Below are positions 1-12,300 of a DNA stretch of 64,000 nt, one piece after another (the stretch's first letter is position 1; each line of letters starts with the position of its first letter). This DNA is from Castanea sativa (lineage: Eukaryota; Streptophyta; Magnoliopsida; Fagales; Fagaceae): the NCBI RefSeq assembly GCF_040712315.1, contig NC_134015.1, positions 5,855,945 to 5,919,944 of the forward strand, in the 5' to 3' direction. The position numbers were made by a program, and so were the translations under genes. Under the pieces are notes generated by a model that was not told where the DNA came from, did no database searches, and worked only from the letters and a program-made list of their open reading frames with translations.

Positions 1-103
1 AACGCTAATCTAGTTTTCTATCTGATTCTCGAGAAAACTGAATTTTCTATTCAACCAAACATAGAATTGAGAGAGAGAGAGAGAGAGAGAGAGTTTTTGG
101 TAC

Positions 104-267
104 CAGGGAGCGTAGAACTCGACGAGAGAGTCGCGATCTTGACCGACCTCCTTGTCGAAGTTGTCCTCAGTGAGCACAACGACGTCGTCTGCGATCACCG
201 ACGAGGCAAAGAGGAATATTAAGGACAACGCGATCAAAACAGAGCAGCAAGTCCTTGCGTTCTTCAT
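104..267 (-). CDS. PDIL2-1: Protein disulfide isomerase, PDIL2-1 type, first coding exon (partial gene)
   Basis: This is the N-terminal exon of an ER-lumen thiol oxidoreductase that forms and rearranges disulfide bonds in secretory proteins. The exon encodes a signal peptide (about residues 1-26, a long hydrophobic run ending ...SSVIA), then the start of the first thioredoxin domain ([11 protein letters not shown] ... LVEFYAPW). It stops just before the expected CGHC active site. The donor splits the Trp codon: TG then GT at 103-102. The other exons lie left of position 1. Right after the donor, inside the intron, is a (GA)n run at about 69-93. The DDVVVLT and VEFYAPW motifs match the PDIL2-1 (UNE5) group better than PDIL1 or the P5-like PDIL2-2/2-3. 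The ATG at 267-265 fits a signal peptide of normal length. An unspliced frame reads on into the intron and should be ignored. Confidence 0.92.
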
Positions 268-1165
268 TTCTGTAGCTCTAGCTGTTCAATGCCTTTGAAA
301 TTTTCTTGCCTGCTTTTTTTGAAAAATTATCAGAGGTAGAAATGCATGTGAGATATGAATATATACTAGTTTTCTCTCTTTTTTTTAATTAACTTTTTAG
401 TCTTTTTTTAGGCTAAAAATATCATTTTTGTTTGATTTGGTCTTTAGCATTTTGATAGTTTACAATCTAGTCAATTTTCGTGAGTGAGTTGATAATAATA
501 TTGACTAAATTTACTAAATTACTAAGTTGAAAATAAAATAGACCAAATCAACTGTTATTAAAATATATGGACCAAATTGATAGCGACACCAAAATGTGTG
601 AACAAATATTATATTTTTTCACATTTTTTAATTATTTAGAAATCATTTTGTAACTTCATTTTGTAATTATCTAGAGTCATTCATTGTGTATATGAGAAGA
701 TAACTCACGATAAAAAACACACGTATTATGAGAGAGATATCTTTTAAGATAATTATTTGATGATAGCAAGGACAATAAGGCAAGATAGGCTCATGGGTTC
801 CCTATCACCCTTTTGTGATGAAAACAATTCATGAGAAACAAGAAAACAAGACATCTTGAGTTTGTGGTAAGTTGATTATCTTTTACTAATTCTAATAAGA
901 TAAATCAATGATGATAAAAGATAAAGATAAATCATAAAAAAAAAAAAAGACATGTTGAGTTTGGGATAAGTTGATTCTTTTTACTAATCCTAAGAAGATA
1001 ACTTTGATATTGATAAGAGATAAAAATAAAACATAAAGAAAAATAGTGAAATCGAGGGTAAAAAGAAAAAGCAATAAAAAAAATATTTTCGAAGATAATA
1101 ATAATAATAATATAACATGTATTAAAAACAACAAATTATAATTATTTTTTGAGAATAAGCAAATT
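268..1165. other. Spacer upstream of the disulfide isomerase gene
   Basis: AT-rich DNA holding the presumed promoter and 5' UTR of the PDI gene, which reads leftwards. I see no further coding exon. A near-repeat occurs at about 855-915 and 945-1010 (both contain gttgagtttg or ttgagtttg, then ataagttgatt and ttttactaat), a short degenerate direct duplication. A 110-codon minus-strand frame here is low-complexity and not credible. Confidence 0.6.
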
Positions 1166-1170
1166 ATAAT

Positions 1171-1947
1171 TGTAAGTGCACAATTGTACTCAGACCTAAA
1201 AACGAATGTTGGGCTCAGGCCCAACGAGCCTTGTACAATAAGATTTGTAGAGTGTGAGCTTGAAATCTAGGTTCGAGATGTTGGAAGTTCGATTAATAGG
1301 TTGGAATGTTACAATCTGTGCAAATGATGAATGAATATAACAAATAGGTCTCCTCGAACGTAAGCCGATGATGGTTCATATAAATACTCTCTTTTCAGGC
1401 CAAAGTTTACAACTCTCAGTTCTTCTTTTTTAGTTTTAAGAGCCGATCCCCCCTTTCTCCTTCCTCTCTCGTCTCTTTATATATTTCTTCCCTTTCACTG
1501 TTCATCCATATGTCATACAAATCTTCCACCTAGATACTTGTCCCATCTGCCACCTTCTTGAAGTCTTCAAACAATAGCGAGAAAGTTGAATTCTACTGTT
1601 CAGAGATCATTTTCCAATTAATGCGGCTAGAAAGGTAGATGCAGGGTCTTTAATGCGGAGGTAGTAGCCTTTTCCCTAGATATTTATCTCACATTCTTGT
1701 ATCTCAGAGGGTGCTTGGATCACCCTCTTACCCATCAGTTTTTCCAGGACTCTGTCTTTAACCCTCTTGGCAAGTCCCAGGGTCATCAGCGGACTTGTTC
1801 GAGGAGACACTCATCCTCGGACACCTCCTCGGACCTCTGCAGTATAGGTTGACCCGTGGGCTTAGGGGCCCAATGACAAAAACGAACTGGTACCAATTAA
1901 TCAAGCCCAAAACTCATATGTTTATTTAATAACTCTTACCCCCCACA
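1171..1947 (+). mobile_element. Solo LTR, family 1 (diverged copy)
   Basis: A 777-base long terminal repeat begins TGTAAGTGCACAATTG and ends CCCCCCACA (TG...CA). It is flanked by a perfect 5-base target-site duplication ATAAT at 1166-1170 and 1948-1952. No internal retrotransposon sequence or partner LTR is attached, so it is the product of LTR-LTR recombination. It shares its first about 120 bases (GGGCTCAGGCCCAA, GTAGAGTGTG) and its 3' end with the LTRs at 7098 and 34119, but has more substitutions and is probably the oldest of the three. Confidence 0.9.
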
Positions 1948-2029
1948 ATAATTAGGTTATGTATAAAAATATTTTTTTACGTATAAAAAAATATTAAATT
2001 ATATGAATAACTCATTTTAATATATATCG

Positions 2030-3708
2030 TCTCTATATATATATAAAACCGAAATTTCTAAAACTCTCACAATTTTTCACGTCAGCACAATATTTAAATA
2101 AAATTATCATTTTATTTAAATAAAATTATTTTTGTTTAGTCTAAACTTAATAAAGAGTAAAACTCTGCATCTCTAACAAGTTCAACTTAAACTTAAACTC
2201 AAACTCATCATTATCATTTTTTTGAAACAAAATTATTTTTGTTTAATCCAAACTTAATAAGGAGTGGAACTTTATCTCTCTAACAAATCCAACTCCAACT
2301 CAAACTCAAACTCAAATGTTGATAATTTATCTCCAAATTTGTGAGGTTAATCATGAACACTATAAAAGTAATGCAAACTCCAATATTAAAAATATTTAAA
2401 ATATATATTATAAAAAACTGAGTGGAGGTATGAGCTCTTCTTATGTTATTTTCTTCTCTCATTTTTAAAAAAAATTATTTTACGTTTTTTCATGTATTTT
2501 TAAAAAGTAATTTTTGTACATGAACCACTAAACTCTCTTTAGCTGTTTTTTACAAGATAAAAAGCTTGTAATAGTTGAAATTATTTTTTTGAATGTAACC
2601 TGTAAGGACTAGAGTTTGAACGTCAGCCCACCAAGAGCAGTGGATGATAGTCCAACAAGCCCAAAATAATATATTTGTTAGAGAGTGAGTTTTACGATAA
2701 GACATCTTAGCAAATTAAATATGGGCCATATTTGATAGGATTCAAGTTAGTAAGATTGAAAGTACAAATTGATGGAAATAAAGCTTCTTGGTCAAATCCA
2801 AGGATGAGATGTTTTTATATTAACTCAAGTTTATCTACATAAAGTATGTTCTTTCTTTCTTCCTTTTCACATTACATGCCCCATTTTTTATGTGGCATTT
2901 TTCTTATATAGTCCTTCACCCTTTCATCCTAACCTTTCACCAGTTGATTTCATAGGTAATCCCTTGCATGCTCGTCCCATTAAGACCTCCTGGAAGTTTT
3001 GTGAGCTAAGATGACACTGTTCAGGTGTTATTTCTCCATAAATGCGGCTAGTTCATTTGGTGCAGTGCATTTAATGTGGTGGTGACAACCTTCTTCCCTG
3101 ATATTTCTTCTTTTATTGTTGACTCATCTCTACTACCTTCCCTGAAGCTTATTCTTCCAAAATGGTTACCGCCCTAAAACTCTCCCGAGGTGGCTCGACT
3201 CCTCGGGAACCAAAGCTGCTACACCACTCTCTTCCCTTATCCTGGGCCCATTGACTCAAGTTTAACAATCCCTTTGACCATCATTGGGCTTATGTTTGTC
3301 CTCGGACACGGTCCATAGCCCAATATACTTGCTCGGTCTTCCTATCCTTACATAATCCATATTTCTCTTATATTTCTCTATTGTTTAGTCATATATATTT
3401 TGTTTTTTTAATAATTTCTAACTAGTGAATCATTTGATTTTTTAATATTTTTTGGTCTTTTAGAAATTTTAATATATGAATTTTTTAGTTATTTTTTTGT
3501 AGTATTTGAAATTATCTGACAAATTTTTTGTTAGCTATTGCATGTTTAAACAATGACTTCTTCATCAAATTGTAACACAAATTGAAGTTATACAAGAGTA
3601 AATCATGCAATGGTGTATTTTTTTTAATCAATTTAAGATTTTATTAAATTATTTTAGTTTACCTCACAAATAGGTAAATTCCAATGCATAGCACAGGTTA
3701 GCGACTAG
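2030..3708 (+). mobile_element. Non-autonomous Helitron, interrupted by an LTR
   Basis: The left end TCTCTATATATATATAAAAC is a typical plant Helitron 5' terminus. The right end has a weak GC-containing stem region (GCATAGCACAGGTTAGCGA) followed by CTAG and a host T at 3705-3709, as expected for a CTRR|T terminus. The body is AT-rich and carries a direct repeat of about 130 bases (about 2094-2190 and 2226-2320). No Rep/helicase coding is present. A solo LTR (2601-3352) sits inside, so the Helitron is the older insertion. The exact first base is uncertain by a few positions. Confidence 0.6.
2601..3352 (+). mobile_element. Solo LTR, family 2, nested in the Helitron
   Basis: A 752-base LTR with inverted termini: it begins TGTAAGGAC and ends ATCCTTACA. 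The flanks TAACC (2596-2600) and TAATC (3353-3357) agree at four of five bases, a decayed target-site duplication. The interior has the motif CTCGGACACGGTCCATAGCC and a GC-richer 3' third. It belongs to the same family as the copies at 35509 and 63806. It has no internal domain. Confidence 0.8.
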
Positions 3709-4154
3709 TATAAACTATGTATATATCGAGGTAGGGTTGGTGCAAGCAAAAATTGTCTTCACTCTAACACCTCTTTGTGGTGGGAAGAATTTGCATGTGG
3801 TGGCCCTGGTGGAGCTAGGTCGATTAGGGCATTTTTTCCATCTAATGCATTTTGCAACACTGTGTAATAATTTCTATTTCTATTATCTATTAATCTATTA
3901 ACTTTATAAATGGCTTGTTTGGAAGTTTAGAGAGGGAGGAGAGTAGAAGGAAATAGTTATCCTTCACATTGTTTAGATGTTTTTAAAATTAGTAAAGGGG
4001 AAGGGAGTAATTAACCCTTCCTCTTATTTGGATGTTTTAAAAATTAGGATGGAAAGGAGAAGAAATGATTTAAATAGATAAATTTACCCCTATTTAAAAA
4101 TGGAGAATATTTTATTATTATATTCCTTGAGTACTTAGCTTAAAAAGGAGCAAA
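3709..4154. other. Spacer left of the calmodulin-like fragment
   Basis: No gene is seen. From about 3908 the strand becomes purine-rich (gagagggaggagagtagaag, aaaggggaagggagtaatta). This segment resembles the reverse complement of 4870-4995 and may be the left arm of an element enclosing the pseudogene. Confidence 0.5.
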
Positions 4155-4995
4155 ATGAAAAAAATATTGATCTCATTCCATCAAATCTCTGTGACGGAGC
4201 TCGGCGCCATCTTCAGCTCCTCCTTCTCCGGTGAGGACGAGCTCGACTCTGACCACGACGGCTTCATTTCCTTGACTGAGTTCGCTACCTTCTGCTGCTC
4301 CAGCTTTGAAGATGGCGGAGCCTTTGAGCTTCACAACGCGTTCAAGCTCTACGATCAAGACTAGAACGGCCTCATCTCCGCCTCCGAGCTCCACCTCGTC
4401 CTTAACTGCTTGGGCATGAAATGCTTCATCGAAGATTGTCACCGGATGATTCGATCCGTCGATTCTAATGGCAACAGAAATGTCAACTTTGAGGAGTTCC
4501 AGAAGATGATGACCACTGCTAGCGCCAATAACAACAAAGCCTCGTCGCTCTAGGTTTTCATTTTCTCTTTTCTGATCCATTCTCCTCTTAATTGTCAAAT
4601 GCGAATGATGAGGTTGTGGTTGATTTTCTGTATTATTTTAACAATGACGTCGTTAATTACTGCTTGTTTCTAGGTAAAATGTTACTCTTTAAGAGAAAAT
4701 ATCCTGTCAAATATTGAAGAATTTCTTTTTAAATAATCAAAGATTATTTATATAATCGGTTTATAATTTTGTTAATTTAGAAAATGGTAAATTGGAGAAT
4801 TTATTTGGTCAATAATTTATCTACTCTACCCTCCCTCTAAATCTCTCAAATTTAAAGAATTTAAAATGAAAGGTTAAAAGTAGTTGAAACCCCTCCCCTC
4901 ATTTCTTAAAAAACTTCAAAATAAGATAATTGAATTACTCTCTCCCTTTACTCTATTCCTCCTCTCAAAAACCAAAAAAGTATCTATAGCCATAT
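3908..4995. mobile_element. Possible TIR element enclosing a captured calmodulin-like fragment
   Basis: The left segment (about 3908-4015) and the reverse complement of the right segment (about 4870-4995) share imperfect order: ATGGCT, then GAGAG.GAGGA, AGTA.A.GG, a TTT.GA.GTTTTT stretch, then a G/A-rich block. That looks like inverted arms of about 100 bases. The pseudogene sits between them. Similar outer arms flank the foldback at 39800-40410, suggesting one family. I could not define a target-site duplication, so the call is tentative. Confidence 0.35.
4155..4553 (+). pseudogene. Calmodulin-like EF-hand protein (CML25/26/27 type), 5'-truncated with an in-frame stop
   Basis: The intact parent would be a small cytosolic Ca2+ sensor with four EF hands. 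The frame starts inside EF hand 1 (QISVTELGAI is the exit helix) and the preceding loop is missing. EF hand 2 is clear (DSDHDGFISLTEF), EF hand 3 reads LYDQD then stop TAG (4362-4364) then [10 protein letters not shown], and EF hand 4 reads [17 protein letters not shown]. The frame reopens after the stop without a shift and ends at TAG 4551-4553. The normal residue at the stop is Lys or Gln, so a single substitution explains it. The GC-rich coding composition stands out from the AT-rich flanks. The parent genes are intronless, so retrocopy or DNA capture cannot be told apart from the fragment alone. It is unlikely to be functional. Confidence 0.88.
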
Positions 4996-5330
4996 CTACC
5001 GTTGCTTTGGTTTAGTCAATTTTTGTCTTTTTAGTGAGCAAAACGGTGCGTGTTGATGCCAAAAGCCAGAAGAAATTCTACTCTAGTACCAAAACAAAAC
5101 TTGATAGTTGTCAGTTGATGCAAAGGCATTCAACGCCTGCTGGGCTTGCGGGCCATTGGGCCTCTTTTTAGTTATTTTAACATCTTTGTGTAGTTGCGTA
5201 AATCATTTTCAAATTTTTTTTAAAATATTTATTTGTGGTGATATAGTTTTTGTTAGCAATGCAACAGACTGTTACAAGACAAAATAAAATAATAAACCAT
5301 CAACTGAAACCAACCACAATTAACAATAAA
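4554..5330. other. Spacer with no gene
   Basis: AT-rich sequence with the presumed right arm of the element described at 3908-4995. Nothing else coding is recognised. Confidence 0.5.
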
Positions 5331-5334
5331 AAAT

Positions 5335-5419
5335 AAAGCTCATGTGAAAATGTTATAACATTTTTGATGTTGTCATGATATTTTTACAATTTCTAAGGTG
5401 CCAGTTGCATATAGATAAA

Positions 5420-5452
<33 letters not shown>

Positions 5453-6145
5453 CATACAAGGACATACTATAACTTAAAATAAAGGTATTATTAAAATGTG
5501 ATATTTCGTTATTGTCATAATATTTTTGCAATTGCTAAGGTGCTTATGCAAAATGGCATAAGAGCCAAATTTTGCACAACCAATTCCAAGAGTCACCTAC
5601 ATCAGCTTATGCAATTATTATGCAAAATGCATTTTAGCTATAGTAATTATGCAAATATCGCAAGCATTGTTGTTGTGCACTTTAGTTTTTATTATTTCTT
5701 TGCATTTCTCAATGATGAAAAAAAAAAGTAGATGCTGGTTTTGTTGTTGTCACAATATTTCTGTAACCGTTGAGGTGTGAGTAGCTTATAGATCAAAATA
5801 AAATAAAATAAAACAATAAAATATCATACCATGAGCCACTGCAACTTAACATATTGTAAAAATGTGACATTTTGTCGTTATTACAATATTTTCACAATTG
5901 CTAAGAAGTAAGTTCTTTATAGGTCAAAATAAAATAAAATAAAAAATTATTAGACTAGGGCTTATCACAACTGAAAATAAATGTATTGTGAAAATGTTGT
6001 GACATTTTGTTGTTAAATTTTTTTCACAACTACTCAAGTATAAGTTTCTTATAGGTCAAAATAAAATAGTAAATTACTATATCAAGACTCACCACAACTA
6101 AATATAAAGTTATTGCGAAAATATTGTGACATGTTGTTATGTACT
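5335..6145. repeat. Degenerate tandem array, unit about 120-130 bases
   Basis: At least five diverged units share gtgacattttgttgtta, caca or tttcacaa, aaggtg..agtt.cttata, ggtcaaaataaaata and then a ...ccac.acaactgaaa or accacaact block followed by aaaatgttgtgac. The array includes a (TA)n run at about 5420-5446. The same core words (tcaaaataaaataataaaat, ccacaactgaaaataaatg) reappear in the array at 42650-44960, so both come from one repeat family. Confidence 0.7.
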
Positions 6146-6931
6146 TAAACTTTTTGGTTTGGTCAATTTTGGTGAGCCAAAATTCACTATTTTATGCACA
6201 GTTTTCTTAGGCTGTCTTTTGTTTTGTTTTTGTTTTTTTTTTTAATTTTTACCGTCTGACATAGTTTTACTAAAAAAAAATCCACTTTATTCCTTTATAT
6301 TTTGGTTAGTTCACAATTTATTCCCTAAACTTTAACCAAGCAAATTCTCCATTTATATTTTGGAAACAAGCAAATATCTCCTATTGTTACTCTCTCAGTT
6401 AAATCTTAATGGAATCTTATGCTATCCATTGTGCAACGTCTAAACTGCTACTAAATTATAATATCCCAAAAATTTCTTTCATTTTTTTTTTTTATTAATT
6501 TTTTTTATGTGTTAGTCATGTTTGGAAAGTTGTAATAGTAATATAAAGTGTTCTATTTGTTACTTAAAGAATACTGATTTAGTACATTTTAATTTTTAAT
6601 CTTCTAAACTTATAAATTTATATAATTCAATGACACATATGTCTTTTGTTATCTTGTTCTTTTTATAAAAAAATATATATATTTTCTTGCTTTAAAGGGT
6701 AATTATTAAAAACTAAATAAGCTAAACATTATTGCTAAACACATAAAATGTAATATGATAAAGAATGAAGTACGAATAAAAATCTCCATTGTGGATGGAT
6801 GTAGGTATTTGTTGAAGAGCTTCAATTGCATACGGTCTTATTCATTACAAAATTTTTAATATTGTAATAATGTCTTAGCAAAACTTAGTAGCTTATTGTT
6901 GGAAGATGATATTTGTTATTATATATATATT

Positions 6932-6974
<43 letters not shown>

Positions 6975-7092
6975 AATCTATTTGTTATCATTCTTAGAAT
7001 TTTTTTAGTGAGTGGATATTGCATTTAGCAAATAGATTCTAAAAAATTATTATAGTAAAATAAATATTTATATGTTAAAATAGCTACGTTAA
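6146..7092. other. AT-rich spacer with a (TA)n microsatellite
   Basis: No coding or RNA gene is seen. A TAT/TA-rich microsatellite lies at about 6918-6971, with a short ATT tract in its middle. Confidence 0.6.
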
Positions 7093-7097
7093 GTTTG

Positions 7098-7849
7098 TGT
7101 GGGGAGTAAAAAGACCCTGATGGGAATGTGGACCTTTGGGCCATGCTAAGGAAGGCCGACCTGCTCTTGGGTTTAGAACTTGTTAGTATTACGGGTCGGC
7201 CCATACGTCGAGGATCCGAGGAACCAGCCGAGGATGAATTTCTCTTCGGACGGACACCGGAGAACCTGGGACTTCACGGTAAAAGTTAGGGAATGACACG
7301 GTCAAGACCAATGGTTAAAGGGGGTGAATCCTTGACTGTCCTAGAAGCATCGGTGTTAGAGAATACCAAAGATAAAGGCTGCCACATCTACATTAAAGAC
7401 CCTGCACCTACTACCCTGGCCGCATTAATGGGGAAGTGACACCTGAACAGTGGAAGGGAAACTTCTAGTTACTATTCAAAGACACTGAGAAAAGAAATAT
7501 CTAGGATAAGGGGGAGTTGGGGCAACACGTGTACAAAGTATCAAAAAGAGTAGTATTTAAGGAGAAACCTAGAATAGGAAAAGTGGACTCTCTCTTTTTT
7601 GTAATCTAAAAGAAAAAGAAAAAAAGGGAAAGAGACAATATAAGAACAGCTCTCGGCTTACGTCCGAGCAGGTTGATTTATAGTATTCCTTGTTGTTTTT
7701 AAGTGTTTGCAATCTTTGGCTTGTCATTTAATCCTCAAACACTTCTAACCTGGGTTTCAAGCCCACACTCTACAGATTCATATTGTTTAAGGCTCATTGG
7801 GCCTGAGCCCGTAACTGTTCTTGGGGCCAGGTGCAATTGTGCACTTACG
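7098..7849 (-). mobile_element. Solo LTR, family 1
   Basis: A 752-base LTR on the minus strand. On the plus strand it starts TGTGGGGAG and ends GCACTTACG, the reverse complement of the family 1 terminus TGTAAGTGC with one substitution at the last base. The target-site duplication GTTTG is perfect at 7093-7097 and 7850-7854. It is very close to the copy at 34119, including GACGTAAGCCGAGAGCTGTT in the transcript-side region, so it is a recent member. No internal region remains. Confidence 0.92.
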
Positions 7850-7854
7850 GTTTG

Positions 7855-9345
7855 TATGTAATCGAAATTCTTATATGGATGATATTAGCATTATATGACA
7901 TACATTTTTTAGTAAATAATTTGTACTTCTTCAAATAGAAACTTTATTTTAAACTTCTCACCCAAAGGGTAGCACGTGCCTTGCACAGGCGAGTCAAACT
8001 ACTATATTATATATCACGTATAATACTTGCTATGTGTTATAATATATTGGAATCAACTTATTATATGTTATATACTTGCCTTGAGAGAGAGACGATGATT
8101 AAAAGAAAAGGAGCAAAATGTTAGAGTGTATTGACAAGTATTTAATTATTTTCACTCATTTAAGTGTATAATTATTTTTCACATTATTAATTGCATGTGT
8201 TAATAATTGGAAAATAATATTTTTTAAATTTCTCAATTTATCAGAAAACATAGTAGACAAAGAAAATGAAAGTTTTTGGTATTTATCCAAAATAAAAGAA
8301 AAAGTACATAAAGTAAGAAAATAACAAACCAAAATACTATTAGTCAAATATATAAAACATAAGGGGTGTGGTAAGAATTGACCTCAGGGCCTCTCACACA
8401 CGAAACTAGAATCACATAGTTTTAAAAACTGAATCAATCAAAGAATAGAAAAAGAGAGTGATTCTTGGTTATTGGGTTCGATTGGTATTATACCGATAAT
8501 GGAACTGGTGATATCATAAATGATTAATTAACAATTTTAAAATTTTTAAAATATATAATAAAATTATAACCTATTAAAAATATTTAAAAAAGTAAAAGTA
8601 AGTTTTCACATCTTATATTTAAAAACAAAACATACACAAATATAACTAAATATATTGACATTACAATATCCGCCTCAAAATAAAACAATTTAGTAGCATA
8701 GCCTTCCTTTTTTAAGTGCAATATACGGTCATTACTGTACAAAAAAAGTTGGACTCAACTAGCCATTTTGAAAGCTTGTTAAAATAAGTCTTTATATTTC
8801 TTTTATTACATTAACTATAATTGTTGATCCAAAAAAAAAAAAAAACAAAAAAATTATAGTGCTTGGTCTCACAAATATATTATTATGAAATTATTAATAT
8901 AAGTAAATAGTAGTTGCTTTTTTTTTTTTCTTATGAATTCATTTTAAAGAAAAATAAAGTAGATTTTAACTTCTTTTTCTATCATTTAATTAACTAAAAA
9001 TAATCATCTTAGAAAAAAAAAAAACCCCTTTTTTATTAGAACCGGACCGGATTGATGTACGGTTCCCAGTTGAACCGGACCATTTTTGTTTTTTCTTAAA
9101 AGTTAAAACCCTTTTTTATTAACTAATTTTCAAATTCTTCGATCACCGCTAAAATTCTATTTTCCTTCGACTTTCTCAGAGTCCAAACAGACTCAGAATT
9201 AGGGTTTTTTTTTTAAAAAAAAAAAATTTTACACCAAATTCTTCAATTTTCAAATAAACTCTCAATCGCAGTATTGAGGCTAATCTGTAATCAGCTCAAA
9301 CAAAATTTCCCTTTTTTGTTTTAATTTAAATTATAAAAAAAATCA
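7855..9345. other. Spacer and 5' region of the ZMAT2 gene
   Basis: AT-rich spacer with homopolymer runs. The last about 220 bases before the ATG, with ttagggttttt at about 9200 and pyrimidine-rich stretches, are the likely 5' UTR and promoter of the downstream gene. No other gene is seen. Confidence 0.55.
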
Positions 9346-12300
9346 ATGGCTCACACCAACAAAGAGGTAAGCTCAAATCTCTTTCCTACTTTCTGTAACC
9401 CTAATTAGTTTTATCAATCGAATTTTTTGAAATAAAATAACTTAGCTGGCTTAATTAATTTTTGTTTGGGATTGTTGGTGTAGGTTGTTGGGGTTGATAA
9501 CACATTTAGAAGGAAATTTGATCGGGAAGAGTATTTGGAACGAGCTCGAGAGCGTGAAAGAAAGGTAATTTAATTTAATTTTTAATTTTTAATATTTCAT
9601 AGTTTTTGTTTTTTTCAATTTTTTATTGTTTTTTAAAATTTACATTGTGATGAACTGCTCTTAGTTGATTGTGGTTCATTTTTTTTGTTGAATTGTAGGA
9701 GGAAGAGTCAAGGTCTAAGTCCAAATGTAAGTGATTCTAAGCTGATATTCTTTTAATTTATTTTAGTTTGAATTTGTATTAATATCTGGTTTGATGAGTT
9801 TTAGTATCTGTGTGTTTTTTAAATGAACCATTTGAGTTGTAGTGTAATGGGTTTGCAGAAATACTATTGGGTGTTCTACACTTTGTGTGTGTGTGTGTAA
9901 ATTGAATCCTCTGAATTGTAGAGTAATGGGTTTACAGAAATAGTACTGGGTGTTGACTCTTTGTGTGTGCCCGCGCGCATGTGTGGGTTGAACCCCTCTG
10001 AATTGCAGAATAATGGGTTTGCAAAATTAATATTGGGTGCGTGTGCCTGCATGCATGCATGTGTGTTTAATTTTTTTTTTTTTTTAAATTACAATATGCT
10101 GCTAACCCAGCAGCTTGAACCCTTTACCTCCTAGACCTCTAAACACTTTGTGCATGGGGGTGCCAATTCAGCTACAAGGCCTTTGGCAGTGTGTGTTTTA
10201 ATTGAACCCTATGAATTGTAGACTAATTGGTTTGTGGAATTCATATTGGGTGTTTGTACTCTGTATGCATGTGTGTTAATTAAACTCTCTGAATTGTAGA
10301 GTAATGGGTTTGCAAAATTAATATTGTGTGCTTGTGTGTGCTAATTGAACCCTTTGAATTTTAGAGTAATCAGTTTGCAGAACCAATATTGGGTGGACCA
10401 GGGTGGTTGTACTCTGTGAGTCTGTTGACATGTGTGTATGCATGTTGAATGAACCCTCTGAATTCTTGAGTAATTGGTTTGTAGAATTCATATTGGGTGT
10501 TGTTTATGTTGAAATTATTGGCTCTGCTGAAGTGTAGACTGATGGGTGTGAAAAGTTTACGTGATTTGTTGATTTTGTTGCAGCAAAAGGTCCTCCAGTG
10601 CAGAGGAAGCCTTTGAAACATAGGGATTATGAAGTTGACCTTGAATCTCGGTTGGGAAAAACTCAGGTGTGTTGCTTTGTCTCTGTTTATTCTCTAGAAT
10701 TGTTTTTCTACTTGAATGTGTGCATAGGCCTTTTTGCTTGTAAGTAGTATACTTTTTGGTTGACTAGTTCTTTTATGAGCCACTCAATTTAGTGGGATAT
10801 TTGTGACATTGTTTCTACTTGAGTAAATGTCTTTAAAATGCATTGCCAAATTTTTAGGAGTACAGTCAATTTTCATAGGCAATACTTAGAAGTGAGTTAT
10901 AAAAGTTTTCCTAGTGTGCATGTTGTCAAATGACATGGTTAATCTGTATAATGCAAGTAGGTGTGTCACTTTGAGAGCATTGAATGAGTCTATCTAATCT
11001 TGCGTCTTGATACATTTTTACATGAAAATTTCCTGTAGCTTGCTGGGATTATGATTTGTTGATAAATGTTGAAAGAGTTGGCTACTTGGCTAGCTCTATG
11101 CACCAACCTAGTAACACTGTCCATGATATTTCAAACCGGATTCCTCAAGAACGACTAAGTTTGGAATTGATTCTGCTGGTACTAGGAGATTCAGACACTA
11201 TTGTAATTAGTAGGTCTTCTAGCCAAAAAGTAGGTCTCTCTTACTCTCTTATGTTGCTTTATGTTATTATAAAGAATATGATACTAAAACTTTTACCTCT
11301 TTGGATGGGGATTTAGTAGATGGAGTGACATATACAACACCAATATAGACAGATCACACCTTTGACGCAAACCTGCTTATAACAGTTGAAAATCTTAAAA
11401 TTAGGCTTTCCAATTTCATTGTGGAAGTAGTAATATGTATTTCCTTTGAACCTTGTTTTAATGAATAATTGTAAATCTATTTAACAATTGAGACAAAGTC
11501 TATTCATACATCTTGTTCACTTTACCTTAGAAAATATTGCAGCAAGATTATTGAGATTTTCGATAATAAAAAATAAAAAAAAGTTATTGAGATTTTCAGG
11601 TCAAATAAACTACGCAGAAAATGAGGAAATGCTGTATGTACCTTTTAGAGCAAATGAAACTAAGGAATTAATGTCCTATTAGATTACCATTTTGGTAATT
11701 GAGCTATAAATTTGTGGGCTCGAATCATATTGACATGCAGCATTTTATGGACTGGGATATGGTCTGTGTAATGGACTTTTATGGATTTTGGCTTTGGTAT
11801 AAAGTCTTCTGAGTTTTGAATGTTGCGGTTGGCATGATCTAGATTGTGAATATATGGAATACAATTGTCATGGTTTCTACATTTTATTGCTCTAATTGTG
11901 TGGGGTATAAGGTATATTTTGCTTTGTGTTTTCATATGTTTTGATTTGTCCTGTCTGATAAGTTTCTTGGCACGTATAGCATACTTCTTATTTCCCTGTT
12001 AGTTTTAAAATTTTGAAACATCTATAATTTTATGTGGAATATCTTATACCCAAACTTTGCTCGACTTAATGCATGACTTTATTTTGTCTTAATTTTACAG
12101 GTTGTTACTCCAGTGGCACCTTTAAGTCAGCAGGTACATGACAATGTTCTTACGTGTCCCATGTCATCATATGGTTATTGCTGATATCTATCTTTTTTAA
12201 TAGTACTCTTATATTAAACATTTTTATTTACCATGTCATTTCTTGATTAAATCTGTTCATTTTACAGGCTGGATATTATTGTTCAGTTTGTGAGTGTGTA

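Noticed and set aside
892..1224. 110-codon Leu/Phe-rich minus-strand frame.
   Set aside because: It arises from A-rich sequence and runs into an LTR; no splice or homology support.
1171..3352. The LTRs at 1171 and 2601 as a pair.
   Set aside because: Different families with separate target duplications; Helitron sequence lies between them.
4173..4598. 141-codon frame antisense to the calmodulin-like fragment.
   Set aside because: A shadow of GC-rich coding sequence on the other strand, with no family resemblance.
7960..8000. Helitron 3' end at gtagcacgtgccttgcacag.
   Set aside because: The hairpin is weak and no CTRR terminus follows it.
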